Of a stretch of DNA of 7,872 bases, positions 1 through 7,463 are shown one piece after another. Source of the DNA: Porticoccaceae bacterium (GTDB lineage: Bacteria > Pseudomonadota > Gammaproteobacteria > Pseudomonadales > Porticoccaceae). Both the position numbers and the translations under genes were made by a program. The notes under the pieces are model-generated. The model ran no database searches. It saw only the letters and a list, made by a program, of their open reading frames with translations, and was not told where the DNA came from. Location: positions 1 to 7,872 of the forward strand of contig DNBN01000254.1 in the NCBI GenBank assembly GCA_003491845.1, read 5' to 3'. Each line of letters opens with the position of its first letter. Position 1 is the stretch's first letter.

Positions 1-1
1 C

Positions 2-667
2 GACAAGGTGCTTGGTCAAGAAAATAAAATTACCTGTCAGGCGGGTGATTTTATCTTTTTATCTGATAGTCCTGCGGTGAATATGCGCAACATTCCCAAG
101 AATAAGGCCTATTACGCGCTTCTTATTGATTTTGATTATGAGGATATCAAGGGACTTGAGAGTAGCATCAGCAGTAAAAAAAATTATCTTGTCGGAAAAA
201 CTACAATGCTATTAGAACAATGTTTGCAGCAGTTTGTGGAAAGTGCACTCTGGGCGCCGACTGCCATAATCTCTTTGCGCAAAAGAGAGATTATTGAGCT
301 TTTGATACATTTGGGACATCAGGATATTTCTTCTCTGCTGGGTACTCCAATGCTAAAGAATCGTCTCCATGAGTTATTTCTACTTAAAGGTTTTACTGGA
401 TTAACAACAACTATTATATGTGATCAGCTCGCACTGAGCGAGTCGACGTTGCGGCGAAAGCTCAAGCGGGAAGGAACTAGTATTCAGCAGATAAAAGACC
501 TTGCTAGACTCGGGCTGGGCGTGCATTTATTACAAACCACAGAGCAACCCATAGGGTTAATTTCTGATGCCTGTGGTTATCAGTCTCAGTCACGGTTCAC
601 AGAGCGCTTTAAACACCGTTTTGGATTGACACCCACAGAGCTTCGTTTAACTAAAATGGCGGATTAA
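2..667 (+). CDS. AraC-family transcriptional regulator, 5' end outside the window (partial)
   Basis: This is a DNA-binding transcription activator or repressor of the AraC/XylS type, acting in the cytoplasm. The reading frame is open from the first bases of the window, so the true start probably lies upstream. A GTG at 8 is only the first possible start inside the window. Counting from that GTG, residues 1-45 look like the tail of a cupin-like sensory domain (AGDFIFLSD). About 128-214 form the double helix-turn-helix domain: helix set one around ICDQLALSESTLRRKLKREG, then the conserved ISDACGYQSQSRFTERFKHRFGLTP, with the family's G-Y-x-S-x-S-x-F core and the closing F-G-x-T-P. The ligand cannot be read from the fragment. 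It lies 88 bases upstream of the PEBP gene on the same strand and is the obvious candidate to control it. Family assignment is certain; its target is inference. Confidence 0.93.
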   Translation, partial: DKVLGQENKITCQAGDFIFLSDSPAVNMRNIPKNKAYYALLIDFDYEDIKGLESSISSKKNYLVGKTTMLLEQCLQQFVESALWAPTAIISLRKREIIELLIHLGHQDISSLLGTPMLKNRLHELFLLKGFTGLTTTIICDQLALSESTLRRKLKREGTSIQQIKDLARLGLGVHLLQTTEQPIGLISDACGYQSQSRFTERFKHRFGLTPTELRLTKMAD

Positions 668-755
668 AGCGAATAAATGGTCGTTTTGGTAGTAACGTTA
701 ATTAGTATTGTCGGTAGAATCACCCACTACCTAATTATTGTAGACGAGTAATATT

Positions 756-1313
756 ATGATCAAGAGTGTAAAACTGTATTTTATGTTGTCCTTAACGCTT
801 ATGTCACCTGTGTGGGCTGATTCCTTCATGGTTAATAGTACCGATATGACGGAAGGCGAGTTTATGTCTAAAGCGCAAGAATTCGGCGGTTTTGGATGTT
901 CCGGTGAAGATCTTTCACCTCATCTAAAGTGGTCTAATCCACCTAAGGGTACAAAAAGTTTTGCAATTACCGCCTATGACCCTGATGCGCCTACGGGCAG
1001 TGGTTGGTGGCATTGGCAAGTAGTTAATATTCCGATCACTGTTGATGAAGTAGTCACAGGTGCTGGTAGTGCTGATAAAAATGGCTTACCTACAGGGAGT
1101 ATGCAAATTAGAAATGACTATGGCGTAAAAGGGTTTGGCGGTGCATGTCCTCCAATAGGTCATGGTGTACACCACTACCAATTCACAGTACACGCACTTT
1201 CAGTGGACTCACTTGATCTACCTGCAGATGCCTCTGGCGCATTGGCTGGTTATATGATTAATGGTAATACGATAGCGTCTAGTACCATCGAATCTCTATA
1301 CAAGCGAGATTGA
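756..1313 (+). CDS. Periplasmic PEBP-family protein, YbhB/YbcL-like (Raf kinase inhibitor-like)
   Basis: This 185-residue protein belongs to the phosphatidylethanolamine-binding protein superfamily, bacterial YbhB/YbcL branch. Residues 1-21 form a Sec signal peptide (basic start IKSVK, hydrophobic stretch, ending PVWA before DSF), so the mature protein should be periplasmic, as is E. coli YbcL. The ligand-pocket signatures are present: DPDAPTGSGWWHW at 75-87 and GGACPPIGHGVHHYQF at 128-143. C48 and C131 could form a disulfide after export. Length and motif order match the family, with no truncation. The physiological role of bacterial PEBPs is poorly defined; YbcL of uropathogenic E. coli is reported to dampen host neutrophil responses, but this need not apply here. 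The ATG start is supported by the signal peptide; the ribosome site is weak (ACGAG seven bases before the ATG). It follows the AraC regulator and converges on the glutathione transferase gene. Confidence 0.93.
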   Translation: MIKSVKLYFMLSLTLMSPVWADSFMVNSTDMTEGEFMSKAQEFGGFGCSGEDLSPHLKWSNPPKGTKSFAITAYDPDAPTGSGWWHWQVVNIPITVDEVVTGAGSADKNGLPTGSMQIRNDYGVKGFGGACPPIGHGVHHYQFTVHALSVDSLDLPADASGALAGYMINGNTIASSTIESLYKRD

Positions 1314-1378
1314 ATTGTAACTTAGCGGAAGGGTTTCCAAAGGCTCTGCGGCAATAGGAGCCTATTCTTCTAAGTAAA

Positions 1379-1431
1379 AAAGCTGGCACTGGACTGTTGG
1401 TTCAGTCCTTGCCCATCAACTTTGCAGCTTT
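1379..1431. terminator. Nested stem-loop, possible terminator or structured RNA
   Basis: An inner perfect hairpin, GGACTG (1391-1396), loop TTGGTT, CAGTCC (1403-1408), is flanked by a second short pairing, GGC 1385-1387 with GCC 1411-1413. It is enclosed by an outer arm, AAAGCTG 1379-1385 with CAGCTTT 1425-1431. G1385 can pair in only one of the two flanking arms, so they compete at that base. It lies 65 bases beyond the PEBP stop codon. There is no strong U-tract after it, so intrinsic termination is only possible, not demonstrated. Confidence 0.35.
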
Positions 1432-1461
1432 CATAAGTGCTATTTGACCTTTGACCTTGTT

Positions 1462-1502
1462 GCAATAGCCAGAGCCGCACGGACGCCGCACTGGCTGTTT
1501 GC
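1462..1502. terminator. GC-rich inverted repeat between convergent genes, possible two-way terminator
   Basis: Arms GCAA (1462-1465) plus AGCCAG (1467-1472) pair with CTGGCT (1491-1496) plus TTGC (1499-1502), with small bulges at 1466 and 1497-1498. The 18-base loop is very GC-rich for this neighbourhood. The position between two convergent genes fits a two-way terminator, but only three T's follow on the plus strand. It could equally be a degraded repeat element. Confidence 0.35.
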
Positions 1503-1614
1503 TATCTATCTGTTTATCCTAGCTTACGTATTATGTTATTAACGATTTTAATATCTGCGTATATATGTCCTTTATATTTTAATCAACAGTTTAATGACCG
1601 TTTTAAGCAGGGTC

Positions 1615-2472
1615 TTAACTATCATCGCCACGGACTTCAAAGTCGCTGGCGTCATGGCGTTCTGCCAATTGCTTTTCATCCGCGCCCCATACTCGATTCA
1701 CACGTTGTCCGCGCTTCATCGCAGGACGCTTTTGGAGTTCCTGAGCCCACCGAATGACATTGGTATAGGCGGCCACATCTAAAAACTCTCCAGACTCATA
1801 CAAAACGCCTGACACTAATGCGCCATACCAAGCAACATTGGCCATATCGGCTATAGTATATTGGTCACCACAGAGATATTGATTATCTGCTAGCCGCTGA
1901 TCTAGTACGTCCAGCTGTCGTTTAACTTCCATTGTGTACCGATTGATTGGGTATTCATATTTCTCTGGTGCATAGGCATAGAAGTGCCCAAAACCACCGC
2001 CTAGGAAAGGAACACTTCCGATATTCCAAAACAACCAAGATAAACATTCAGCGCGAAGTGGCGAGCCTACCGACGGCACGTAATGATTAAATTTTTCAGC
2101 AATATAAAGCATGATCGCACCAGATTCAAAGACCCTTATCGGGTTGTCACCACTATGGTCGACCAATGCAGGAATTTTTGAGTTAGGATTGATGCCTACA
2201 AATCCGCTACTAAACTGAGTGCCATCAGAAATATTAATCAGCCAAGCATCATATTCTGCGTCGCTAATACCTAATTCAAGGAGTTCTTCAAGAAGAATGG
2301 TTACCTTAACGCCATTAGGCGTGCCCAGTGAATAAAGCTGCAATGGATGCTTACCAATAGGTAGCTCTTTTTCATGAGTAGCACCAGCAATTGGACGATT
2401 TATCTTAGCAAACCGGCCACCACTTTCGGTGTTCCATACCCAAACTTTTGGGGGAGTGTATATGTCACTCAT
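1615..2472 (-). CDS. yghU: Nu-class glutathione transferase / disulfide-bond reductase, YghU-like
   Basis: This 285-residue cytoplasmic enzyme closely resembles E. coli YghU (about 288 residues) by recall along its whole length. YghU is a nu-class glutathione transferase that binds two glutathione molecules and reduces disulfides such as 2-hydroxyethyl disulfide. The long N-terminal arm typical of YghU (THEKELPIGKHPLQLYSLGTPNG, about 32-54) is followed by a thioredoxin-like domain to about 130, with TPNG at 51-54 at the glutathione site, NPNSKIPAL at 95-103 and the ESG glutathione-contact triplet at 116-118. The helical C-terminal domain carries FLGGGFGHFYAYAPEKYEYPINR (156-178) and the YTIADM N-capping box (205-210). 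The ending ERHDASDFE is also YghU-like. The ATG start has a strong AAGGAG ten bases upstream. It is the last gene of the minus-strand unit, 67 bases after the symporter. Its link to sugar use is unclear and it might have its own promoter. Confidence 0.93.
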   Translation of the reverse strand: MSDIYTPPKVWVWNTESGGRFAKINRPIAGATHEKELPIGKHPLQLYSLGTPNGVKVTILLEELLELGISDAEYDAWLINISDGTQFSSGFVGINPNSKIPALVDHSGDNPIRVFESGAIMLYIAEKFNHYVPSVGSPLRAECLSWLFWNIGSVPFLGGGFGHFYAYAPEKYEYPINRYTMEVKRQLDVLDQRLADNQYLCGDQYTIADMANVAWYGALVSGVLYESGEFLDVAAYTNVIRWAQELQKRPAMKRGQRVNRVWGADEKQLAERHDASDFEVRGDDS

Positions 2473-2482
2473 GGTTTTTTAT

Positions 2483-2488
2483 CTCCTT
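2483..2488 (-). promoter_or_regulatory. Shine-Dalgarno site of the glutathione transferase gene
   Basis: On the minus strand this reads AAGGAG, ten bases before the ATG that ends at 2472. It confirms that start and indicates efficient translation independent of the upstream symporter gene. Confidence 0.7.
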
Positions 2489-2539
2489 AGTTTTAATAGG
2501 CTTGATTTATACGTTTTTACTCATTTGCAATAGTATTTT

Positions 2540-3991
2540 TTACGAGATTGATTGTTTCGGTGCTTCTAATTGCAACCCAATGAATTCAGCACGGTTACCC
2601 AATATAAATCGGTTAATAAACAATGCCAGACCAATACAGGAAAAAAAGGTAACAAACATCATATGAATGTAGTGCAAAGGCGCCCAGATCCAGATGAAAG
2701 ATGCATACATCACTACACCAGAAATTACCGCGATAATCGCTGCACGATAATCAACATTACTAAACAACAAACCGACGGTAAAGCAAGCGAGTATAGGCAT
2801 GCTAATGAGTCCCCAAAGTTCTTGTAGTAGATTAATAATGCTTTCAGATTGAGCGTAAATGGGCACCATCGCTACAGCGATAACTACAAATATAATTGTA
2901 GCGATGCCACTTAATACGCGTAAATTTGGCTTGTCATTGATATAAGCTTCATGAAGATCACAAACATACATGGCCGCTGAAGAATTCACCAAACTATTAA
3001 ACGTGCTGAGTACCGCCGCAGCAATTGCGGCAGCAAATACGCCTAACAACCAATTGGGTAGCAAATCACCAACAATACGACCATAGGCCTGATCACCAAT
3101 ATCACCGTAAAGTTTAAATGCGACAATCCCGGGTATGACAACCATGGAGGGAATAAATACTACTCGAATAAAGGCTGCTGCATAAACGCCTTTTTGGGCT
3201 TCGCCTACTGTTGGAGCTGCCATGGCGCGCTGTGTAATAGTTTGATTGGTACTCCAATAAAAAATCTGAATAAACAGCATGCCGGTTAATAGAGTATGCC
3301 ATGGTATGGGTGATGCGCTGTCACCAATTAGGGTTAAACGCTCGGCCGGAATACCACTAAAATCAAAATCGATTGCTATCAGCGAAAGAGCAACTACTAA
3401 CAAGCCCATCACCAAGACTAATGCTCCACCATAGGTATCAGATACAGCAACGGCGCGCAGCCCGCCCAATACAGCATAAGCGGCACCAAATACAGCAAAG
3501 GCAATAGCGATAGTAAGTAGGTCGACATCTATGCCCGTCATAGAAATCATAAACAGTGCGCCGGTATAAATAACAGCGGGCTGGAAGACAAAGACGTTTA
3601 TAAATAAAAACATTGCAGATACTAAGCCACGTACATGTTTACTGTTATAACGCCTCTCCAGAAGTTCTGTAGTGGTAGTACAGTTATTTTGGTAATACAC
3701 CGGCAGAAAAACTTTTGCCAATATCATTAGCCCGACAAATCCTGAAAGCTCCCAAAGAGCGACTAGTAGCATTTGATTGCCATTCATGCCAACAAGCTGA
3801 TCAGTACTGAGATTAGTCAGTGTGATTGAACCGGCTACAAACACCCAAGTAAGTCCGCCACCAGCTAAAAAATACTCTTTATTAGAATTTATTGAGCGAT
3901 TAGTCTTTCCTCTACATTTTATGTAGGTAAGGACGGCAATGGCACCCAGTACAAGACAAAATACTGTAAGTTGTATGGTTTGTTCGCTCAA
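2540..3991 (-). CDS. Sodium:solute symporter (SSS/SLC5 family), predicted beta-galactoside or galactose transporter
   Basis: This 483-residue inner-membrane protein is a Na+-coupled symporter of the SLC5 family, the family of Vibrio SGLT, with about a dozen or more hydrophobic segments. Recognisable landmarks are EYFLAGGGLTW (39-49) before the second segment, TNLSTDQLVGMNG (59-71) at the unwound TM1-like helix, YWSTNQTITQRAMAA (245-259), and AAAVLSTFNSLVNSSAAM (324-341). In the last, S329-T330 lie where the paired Na+-binding Ser residues of vSGLT occur. The substrate is inferred from context: it sits 37 bases downstream of the GH42 gene in the same direction, so a beta-galactoside or galactose is most likely. 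The start is a TTG; no ATG occurs in frame until deep inside the protein, and AGGAG stands six bases before the TTG. Shorter than some SSS members, which have a 14th helix, but otherwise intact. Family is sure; substrate is moderate. Confidence 0.92.
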   Translation of the reverse strand: MSEQTIQLTVFCLVLGAIAVLTYIKCRGKTNRSINSNKEYFLAGGGLTWVFVAGSITLTNLSTDQLVGMNGNQMLLVALWELSGFVGLMILAKVFLPVYYQNNCTTTTELLERRYNSKHVRGLVSAMFLFINVFVFQPAVIYTGALFMISMTGIDVDLLTIAIAFAVFGAAYAVLGGLRAVAVSDTYGGALVLVMGLLVVALSLIAIDFDFSGIPAERLTLIGDSASPIPWHTLLTGMLFIQIFYWSTNQTITQRAMAAPTVGEAQKGVYAAAFIRVVFIPSMVVIPGIVAFKLYGDIGDQAYGRIVGDLLPNWLLGVFAAAIAAAVLSTFNSLVNSSAAMYVCDLHEAYINDKPNLRVLSGIATIIFVVIAVAMVPIYAQSESIINLLQELWGLISMPILACFTVGLLFSNVDYRAAIIAVISGVVMYASFIWIWAPLHYIHMMFVTFFSCIGLALFINRFILGNRAEFIGLQLEAPKQSIS

Positions 3992-3997
3992 GAAATA

Positions 3998-4002
3998 CTC
4001 CT
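3998..4002 (-). promoter_or_regulatory. Shine-Dalgarno site that decides the TTG start of the symporter
   Basis: The minus strand reads AGGAG six bases before the TTG at 3991-3989. It is the main evidence that the uncommon TTG is the real start, since the next in-frame Met would remove the first membrane helix. Confidence 0.7.
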
Positions 4003-4028
4003 ATTTATTGTTATTATCATTAGCTAAT

Positions 4029-5990
4029 TCACGCTTCTGTGGTCCAGATGGTGACCCCTAGAGGTGGAATGATGCTAGAGCCCAAGATTACCTTGGTATC
4101 TGGATTCAGTGGTAACTGTTGTTCTTTATTTGCGTAATTAAATGCAAACGTAAGGTTACCACGACGGGACACACGGATATCTTCACCAAATCGATAGGTG
4201 TTTATACCATGGTGTAGGCACTGTTGGTGGAAAAAATCCAGTAAAAAAGACCTATCGGTCAAAGTAGCTATATAGATGTAACGCTCGTGACGAACGATTG
4301 CCGGCTCATTGTTATGATATCTGGCTATAACGTCGGTATCACCGGGGTCTATTTGTTCTCGCCAAGAACCGCTAAGATATTGAGCATTATTCCAAAATAG
4401 GTCTTCGGTGCAATCTTTGCGCAGAGTTTCTACAGACAGGACGCGGATTGGAATCAATGTTTGTAGTAATCCTGGCGGCAAATTTGTAGGAACGCTAAAT
4501 TCCGCAGTTTTAGCACCAGTTCTTGGACCAAAGATAAAATGCGCCTGACTGGATTGGCATTTTTTAATAAAAGCGTCGTTGATTATCGCCTGACTGGGCA
4601 AGATCACCAGAATATAGGGTGAGAAGTCGGCTTCCATAGAAATAAAATCTACGTCTACTCCAAGCTCTCGCAAGGCGCTGTAATATGAAAATTGCACATC
4701 GTTAAAATCATAAGCTTCACCTTGCCGCTCTATAGAACTAACCCAAAGTCCCTCAGCACCGGTAACAATAGCAACTGAAGCTGGCTTGGAGACCTCGCTG
4801 TTTAATTCTAGTGTTGTAATATCCAAGATTGCCTGCTGGGCTTCTGACCATGCCTCGGTTTTTGAGTTGTCCGGTCGCAGCAGACCGGCATGCATTTGCT
4901 CTTGGGCAAAGGGTGCCTGGCGCCAACGAAAATAGCATACACAGTCCGCTCCGTGAGCAAAGGCTTCAAGGGTCCAGAACCTAATCATTCCAGCTGCCGG
5001 GCGTGGATTATTATTGGCCCAATTAACCGGCCCAGGCTGTTGCTCCATTATCCAAAATCCACGGTTGAGTAAGCCGCGGGTTTGATCATGGTAGTAAGTG
5101 GCAAAGTCGGGATGTCCAGTGCGCATGTAACGGCGTAGCTTTTCTGCTGGCGCGCCGGTAAGCATAAGGTCTGTTCGCCCCAATGGATAATTGTCGTAGC
5201 TGGCGAAATCCAACGGTGCTGCTAAGGCAAAATTATCTACATCAGTTTCATTCATCGGTATAAAGTTATGTGTGATGAATTGATCGGTTGTGTGTTGACG
5301 AATCTCATTAACCATTACATTGTGGTATCGGATCACTTGATGGGATGAAAAACGCTGATAAGCCAAACGATGAGCTGGGTTAGTCTCAGTCACCGCAAGA
5401 ATAGGCAGCTCTATATCGCTAAATTGCCTGTATTCCATGGACCAGAATACGTTGCCCCAGTCGCTATTGAGTTGCTCTATGTTCGAATAGGTGTCCTCAC
5501 ACCAGTGTTGAAATGCGCTACGAGCGTTTTGTGAACCGCTTAGAGTAGTTTCATGACAACATAGCTCGTTATCAGTCTGCCAGCCTAGGATGCCGTCATG
5601 GTTGCCGTAGCGCAGAGCCATCTCACGAGTAATTCGAAGAGAGTGCTCTGTATATTTTGCACTGGAAAAATCATAATGTCGCCGAGAACCAAATCCTCGC
5701 GTGATGCCAGTACTGGGATCAACGGGCAGTATCTCTGGATATTGATCTATTAGCCATTTTGGCGGTGTTGCTGTTGGTGTGCAGATAACCACACTAAGCC
5801 CTGCATTATTTAAAGTAGCAATAGCCTGATCCAACCAATCAAAGTTTAGTACTCCTGGCTCCGGTTCAAGCCTTGACCAAGCGAATTCACCAATACGCAC
5901 GTAGGTAATACCCAATTCAGACATCATAGCTGCATCTTGCTCCCACTGTGATGGGGGCCAATGTTCTGGGTAGTAACAAACACCAAACAT
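4029..5990 (-). CDS. GH42 beta-galactosidase, cytoplasmic
   Basis: This 653-residue enzyme hydrolyses terminal non-reducing beta-D-galactosyl residues with retention of configuration. The N-terminal TIM barrel (about 1-385) begins with the family signature GVCYYPEHWPPSQWEQD. The acid/base is E142 in WQTDNE and the nucleophile is E316 in FWIMEQQPGPVNW; the substrate-loop motif YFRWRQAPFAQEQMHAGL lies at 353-370. The trimerisation domain with a class I amidotransferase-like fold follows (about 395-590) and a short beta domain ends the protein (about 590-653, ending PPLGVTIW). Length is typical. There is no signal peptide, so it acts on imported substrate. The cysteines of the Zn cluster of the Thermus A4 enzyme are replaced (see findings). 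ATG start with AAGG nine bases upstream. It lies between the exported hydrolase (71-base gap) and the symporter (37-base gap). The exact natural galactoside cannot be read from the sequence; lactose is only one option. Confidence 0.96.
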   Translation of the reverse strand: MFGVCYYPEHWPPSQWEQDAAMMSELGITYVRIGEFAWSRLEPEPGVLNFDWLDQAIATLNNAGLSVVICTPTATPPKWLIDQYPEILPVDPSTGITRGFGSRRHYDFSSAKYTEHSLRITREMALRYGNHDGILGWQTDNELCCHETTLSGSQNARSAFQHWCEDTYSNIEQLNSDWGNVFWSMEYRQFSDIELPILAVTETNPAHRLAYQRFSSHQVIRYHNVMVNEIRQHTTDQFITHNFIPMNETDVDNFALAAPLDFASYDNYPLGRTDLMLTGAPAEKLRRYMRTGHPDFATYYHDQTRGLLNRGFWIMEQQPGPVNWANNNPRPAAGMIRFWTLEAFAHGADCVCYFRWRQAPFAQEQMHAGLLRPDNSKTEAWSEAQQAILDITTLELNSEVSKPASVAIVTGAEGLWVSSIERQGEAYDFNDVQFSYYSALRELGVDVDFISMEADFSPYILVILPSQAIINDAFIKKCQSSQAHFIFGPRTGAKTAEFSVPTNLPPGLLQTLIPIRVLSVETLRKDCTEDLFWNNAQYLSGSWREQIDPGDTDVIARYHNNEPAIVRHERYIYIATLTDRSFLLDFFHQQCLHHGINTYRFGEDIRVSRRGNLTFAFNYANKEQQLPLNPDTKVILGSSIIPPLGVTIWTTEA

Positions 5991-6061
5991 AGTACTTAGC
6001 CTTTTTTATTTGAGCATAATTTCGCGGGTATCTGGGACTTTATGAATAGCCACGGTAATTC

Positions 6062-7363
6062 TTATGGTCGATAGAAACGTATCCCACTGCCCCAAAGGTG
6101 TTTAAATCCAGGCCAGGGATCAGTATATTTTCCATCGCTGCCTAAATATTGTTGGATATTCTCTCTGACAGGAAGATACTCACACCGACTCAATTGATTT
6201 TTAACGTGACAGTCTAAAAAAGCAAGGCTAATGTGTTTGTTGACACGATTTATAGTTTCTATATTCCAACTTGGTTCTGCGTAATGACCCAGCTCAAAAT
6301 CGCTATCAAAGGACGCTGTCGGTGCTGGATGACCCGCAATATTATGACGTCCATTCTCATAGACCAACATATATTTATGCTCTGACCCAATTTGTTTATA
6401 GAGTTTCTTAACACCATTTTCAAATCCTGAGGTATTGTCTTGATCTCCGGCAAGGAACAGTGATGGTACGCTAATGTTGTTCATGGCCTGTTTGTTATGA
6501 GCATTATATTCACCTCCCCAAGGAGCAAACATTTGAATAGCCTTCCATCGAGGATCTAATTGTTCTTTTCCTGCAAAACAGGAATTTAAACGAAAAGGTA
6601 ATAGGCTAGCAATAATAGGTGGAATACCGATTTTCTTCATTTGTTCGGCATTAAAATCATAGCACCCACCGACCGTATTAAGGGCTGCAAAGCCACCCAT
6701 TGAATGACCAATAATAGCCGCATTATTAGTGTCAATCTGCGTACTTAAACCAATCACCGGCAGGACTTTTTTAGCTGTAGCAAAATAATCTAAAACAAAC
6801 TGTTGATCTCGTGCACGATTGTAAAGAGTACTAATAAATCCAGACGCGCCGGTTGCATCATCAAACACCTCGTCGTTGGTAGAGTCAGTATGATCAATAC
6901 CAATGACTATATAACCATGGCTTGCAAGGTGCTCACCCAAATAAAACATTTGTGTGCGATAACCGGTAAATCCATGAGATAAAATAATCAATGGAAAGGG
7001 CTTTGCAGTAAATATAGGGGTATCTCGAAATGCAGTTCCTTGTATTTCAAACGGTTTTTGTAAACGTGTCACATCTTTATAGGTGGTAGGCTGTTTTAGT
7101 GTTTCATTGACAGTAGATAAATCAGTGGGATACCAGATTTCAAGAACTAATGGTCGCTCGGTTGATGTTATGAAGTTGTTGCTGTTGAGTCTTTTAGCGT
7201 CCGTTATTGTCGCGCTAGTAACACCCACGAAGTAAGTGCCTTTAAACGCTAGCTCTGGTGTCACTGCTGGCTGGTGAGTGTAAAGCTGGTCAACTGACCA
7301 GGAGTGACCACTAAAAAGAAGCACGCAGCTTAATACGGCTAAATACGGATTAATTTTACCCAC
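6062..7363 (-). CDS. Exported serine alpha/beta hydrolase, PAF-acetylhydrolase/dienelactone-hydrolase-like
   Basis: This 433-residue protein is a predicted carboxylester hydrolase exported through Sec. Residues 1-23 form the signal peptide (MGKINPYLAVLSCVLLF then GHSWS). C13 is too early and its surroundings do not make a lipobox, so a soluble or periplasmic product is expected. The alpha/beta-hydrolase core runs from about 122 to 345: oxyanion HGFTG at 130-134, nucleophile elbow GHSMGG with S221, probable acid D307 or D309 in AGDQDN, and H340 in ENGRH. This order matches COG4188/PAF-AH isoform II-like and chlorophyllase-like lipases. A C-terminal tail of about 90 residues, containing two cysteines (CHVKNQLSRC), follows the catalytic His. 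The GTG start is supported by GAGGGA seven bases upstream and by the signal peptide. It is the first gene of the minus-strand unit with the beta-galactosidase and symporter, which suggests an acylated galactoside as substrate. The true ester is unknown. Confidence 0.85.
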   Translation of the reverse strand: MGKINPYLAVLSCVLLFSGHSWSVDQLYTHQPAVTPELAFKGTYFVGVTSATITDAKRLNSNNFITSTERPLVLEIWYPTDLSTVNETLKQPTTYKDVTRLQKPFEIQGTAFRDTPIFTAKPFPLIILSHGFTGYRTQMFYLGEHLASHGYIVIGIDHTDSTNDEVFDDATGASGFISTLYNRARDQQFVLDYFATAKKVLPVIGLSTQIDTNNAAIIGHSMGGFAALNTVGGCYDFNAEQMKKIGIPPIIASLLPFRLNSCFAGKEQLDPRWKAIQMFAPWGGEYNAHNKQAMNNISVPSLFLAGDQDNTSGFENGVKKLYKQIGSEHKYMLVYENGRHNIAGHPAPTASFDSDFELGHYAEPSWNIETINRVNKHISLAFLDCHVKNQLSRCEYLPVRENIQQYLGSDGKYTDPWPGFKHLWGSGIRFYRP

Positions 7364-7397
7364 CTATAGTTCCCTCTTTAACCTTTTATGCCACTAC

Positions 7398-7418
7398 TGA
7401 GCGCTGCTAGTGCTCTCA
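7398..7418. promoter_or_regulatory. Imperfect palindrome, candidate operator or leader hairpin
   Basis: Arms TGAGCGC (7398-7404) and GCTCTCA (7412-7418) pair at six of seven positions around a seven-base centre. It lies 35 to 55 bases before the GTG of the hydrolase, downstream of the candidate minus-strand promoter, where a repressor site or leader hairpin would act. The regulator is unknown. Confidence 0.3.
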
Positions 7419-7463
7419 CGCTTTTATGGACAGTTTGTCAGCAGGCTTATATTAGTAATTTGT

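Larger units (their letters stand above)
1314..1614. other. Convergent intergenic region rich in inverted repeats
   Basis: This 301-base gap separates the 3' ends of the PEBP gene and the glutathione transferase gene. I see no convincing coding sequence: short open frames here lack ribosome sites and protein-like composition. It holds at least three inverted repeats within about 150 bases (1353-1366, 1379-1431 with a nested stem, and 1462-1502), and a tandem TTTGACC repeat at 1443-1456. The part after about 1503 is AT-rich with no strong structure that I can see. The region most simply serves as a two-way transcription end zone, although no hairpin carries a classical long T-run. Confidence 0.55.

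Noticed and set aside
1440..1510. Integron attC-like site suggested by the bulged GC-rich hairpin
   Set aside because: The core GTTRRRY and inverse core RYYYAAC are not present at the expected ends and no cassette array or integrase is seen.
1533..1782. Two overlapping plus-strand open frames (62 to 74 codons) at the 3' end of the glutathione transferase gene
   Set aside because: Most of each lies antisense to the well-supported yghU-like gene; no ribosome site and no recognisable protein features.
2448..2827. Plus-strand open frames overlapping the start of yghU and the end of the symporter
   Set aside because: They are antisense to real genes and have low-complexity or unprotein-like translations with no ribosome site.
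4753..5072. Open frames of about 60 codons on both strands inside the GH42 gene
   Set aside because: They are out-of-frame shadows of the beta-galactosidase, whose motifs are unbroken through this stretch.
6259..6453. Minus-strand open frame of 64 codons inside the exported hydrolase gene
   Set aside because: It is an alternate-frame shadow of the region encoding the catalytic Asp and His of the hydrolase.
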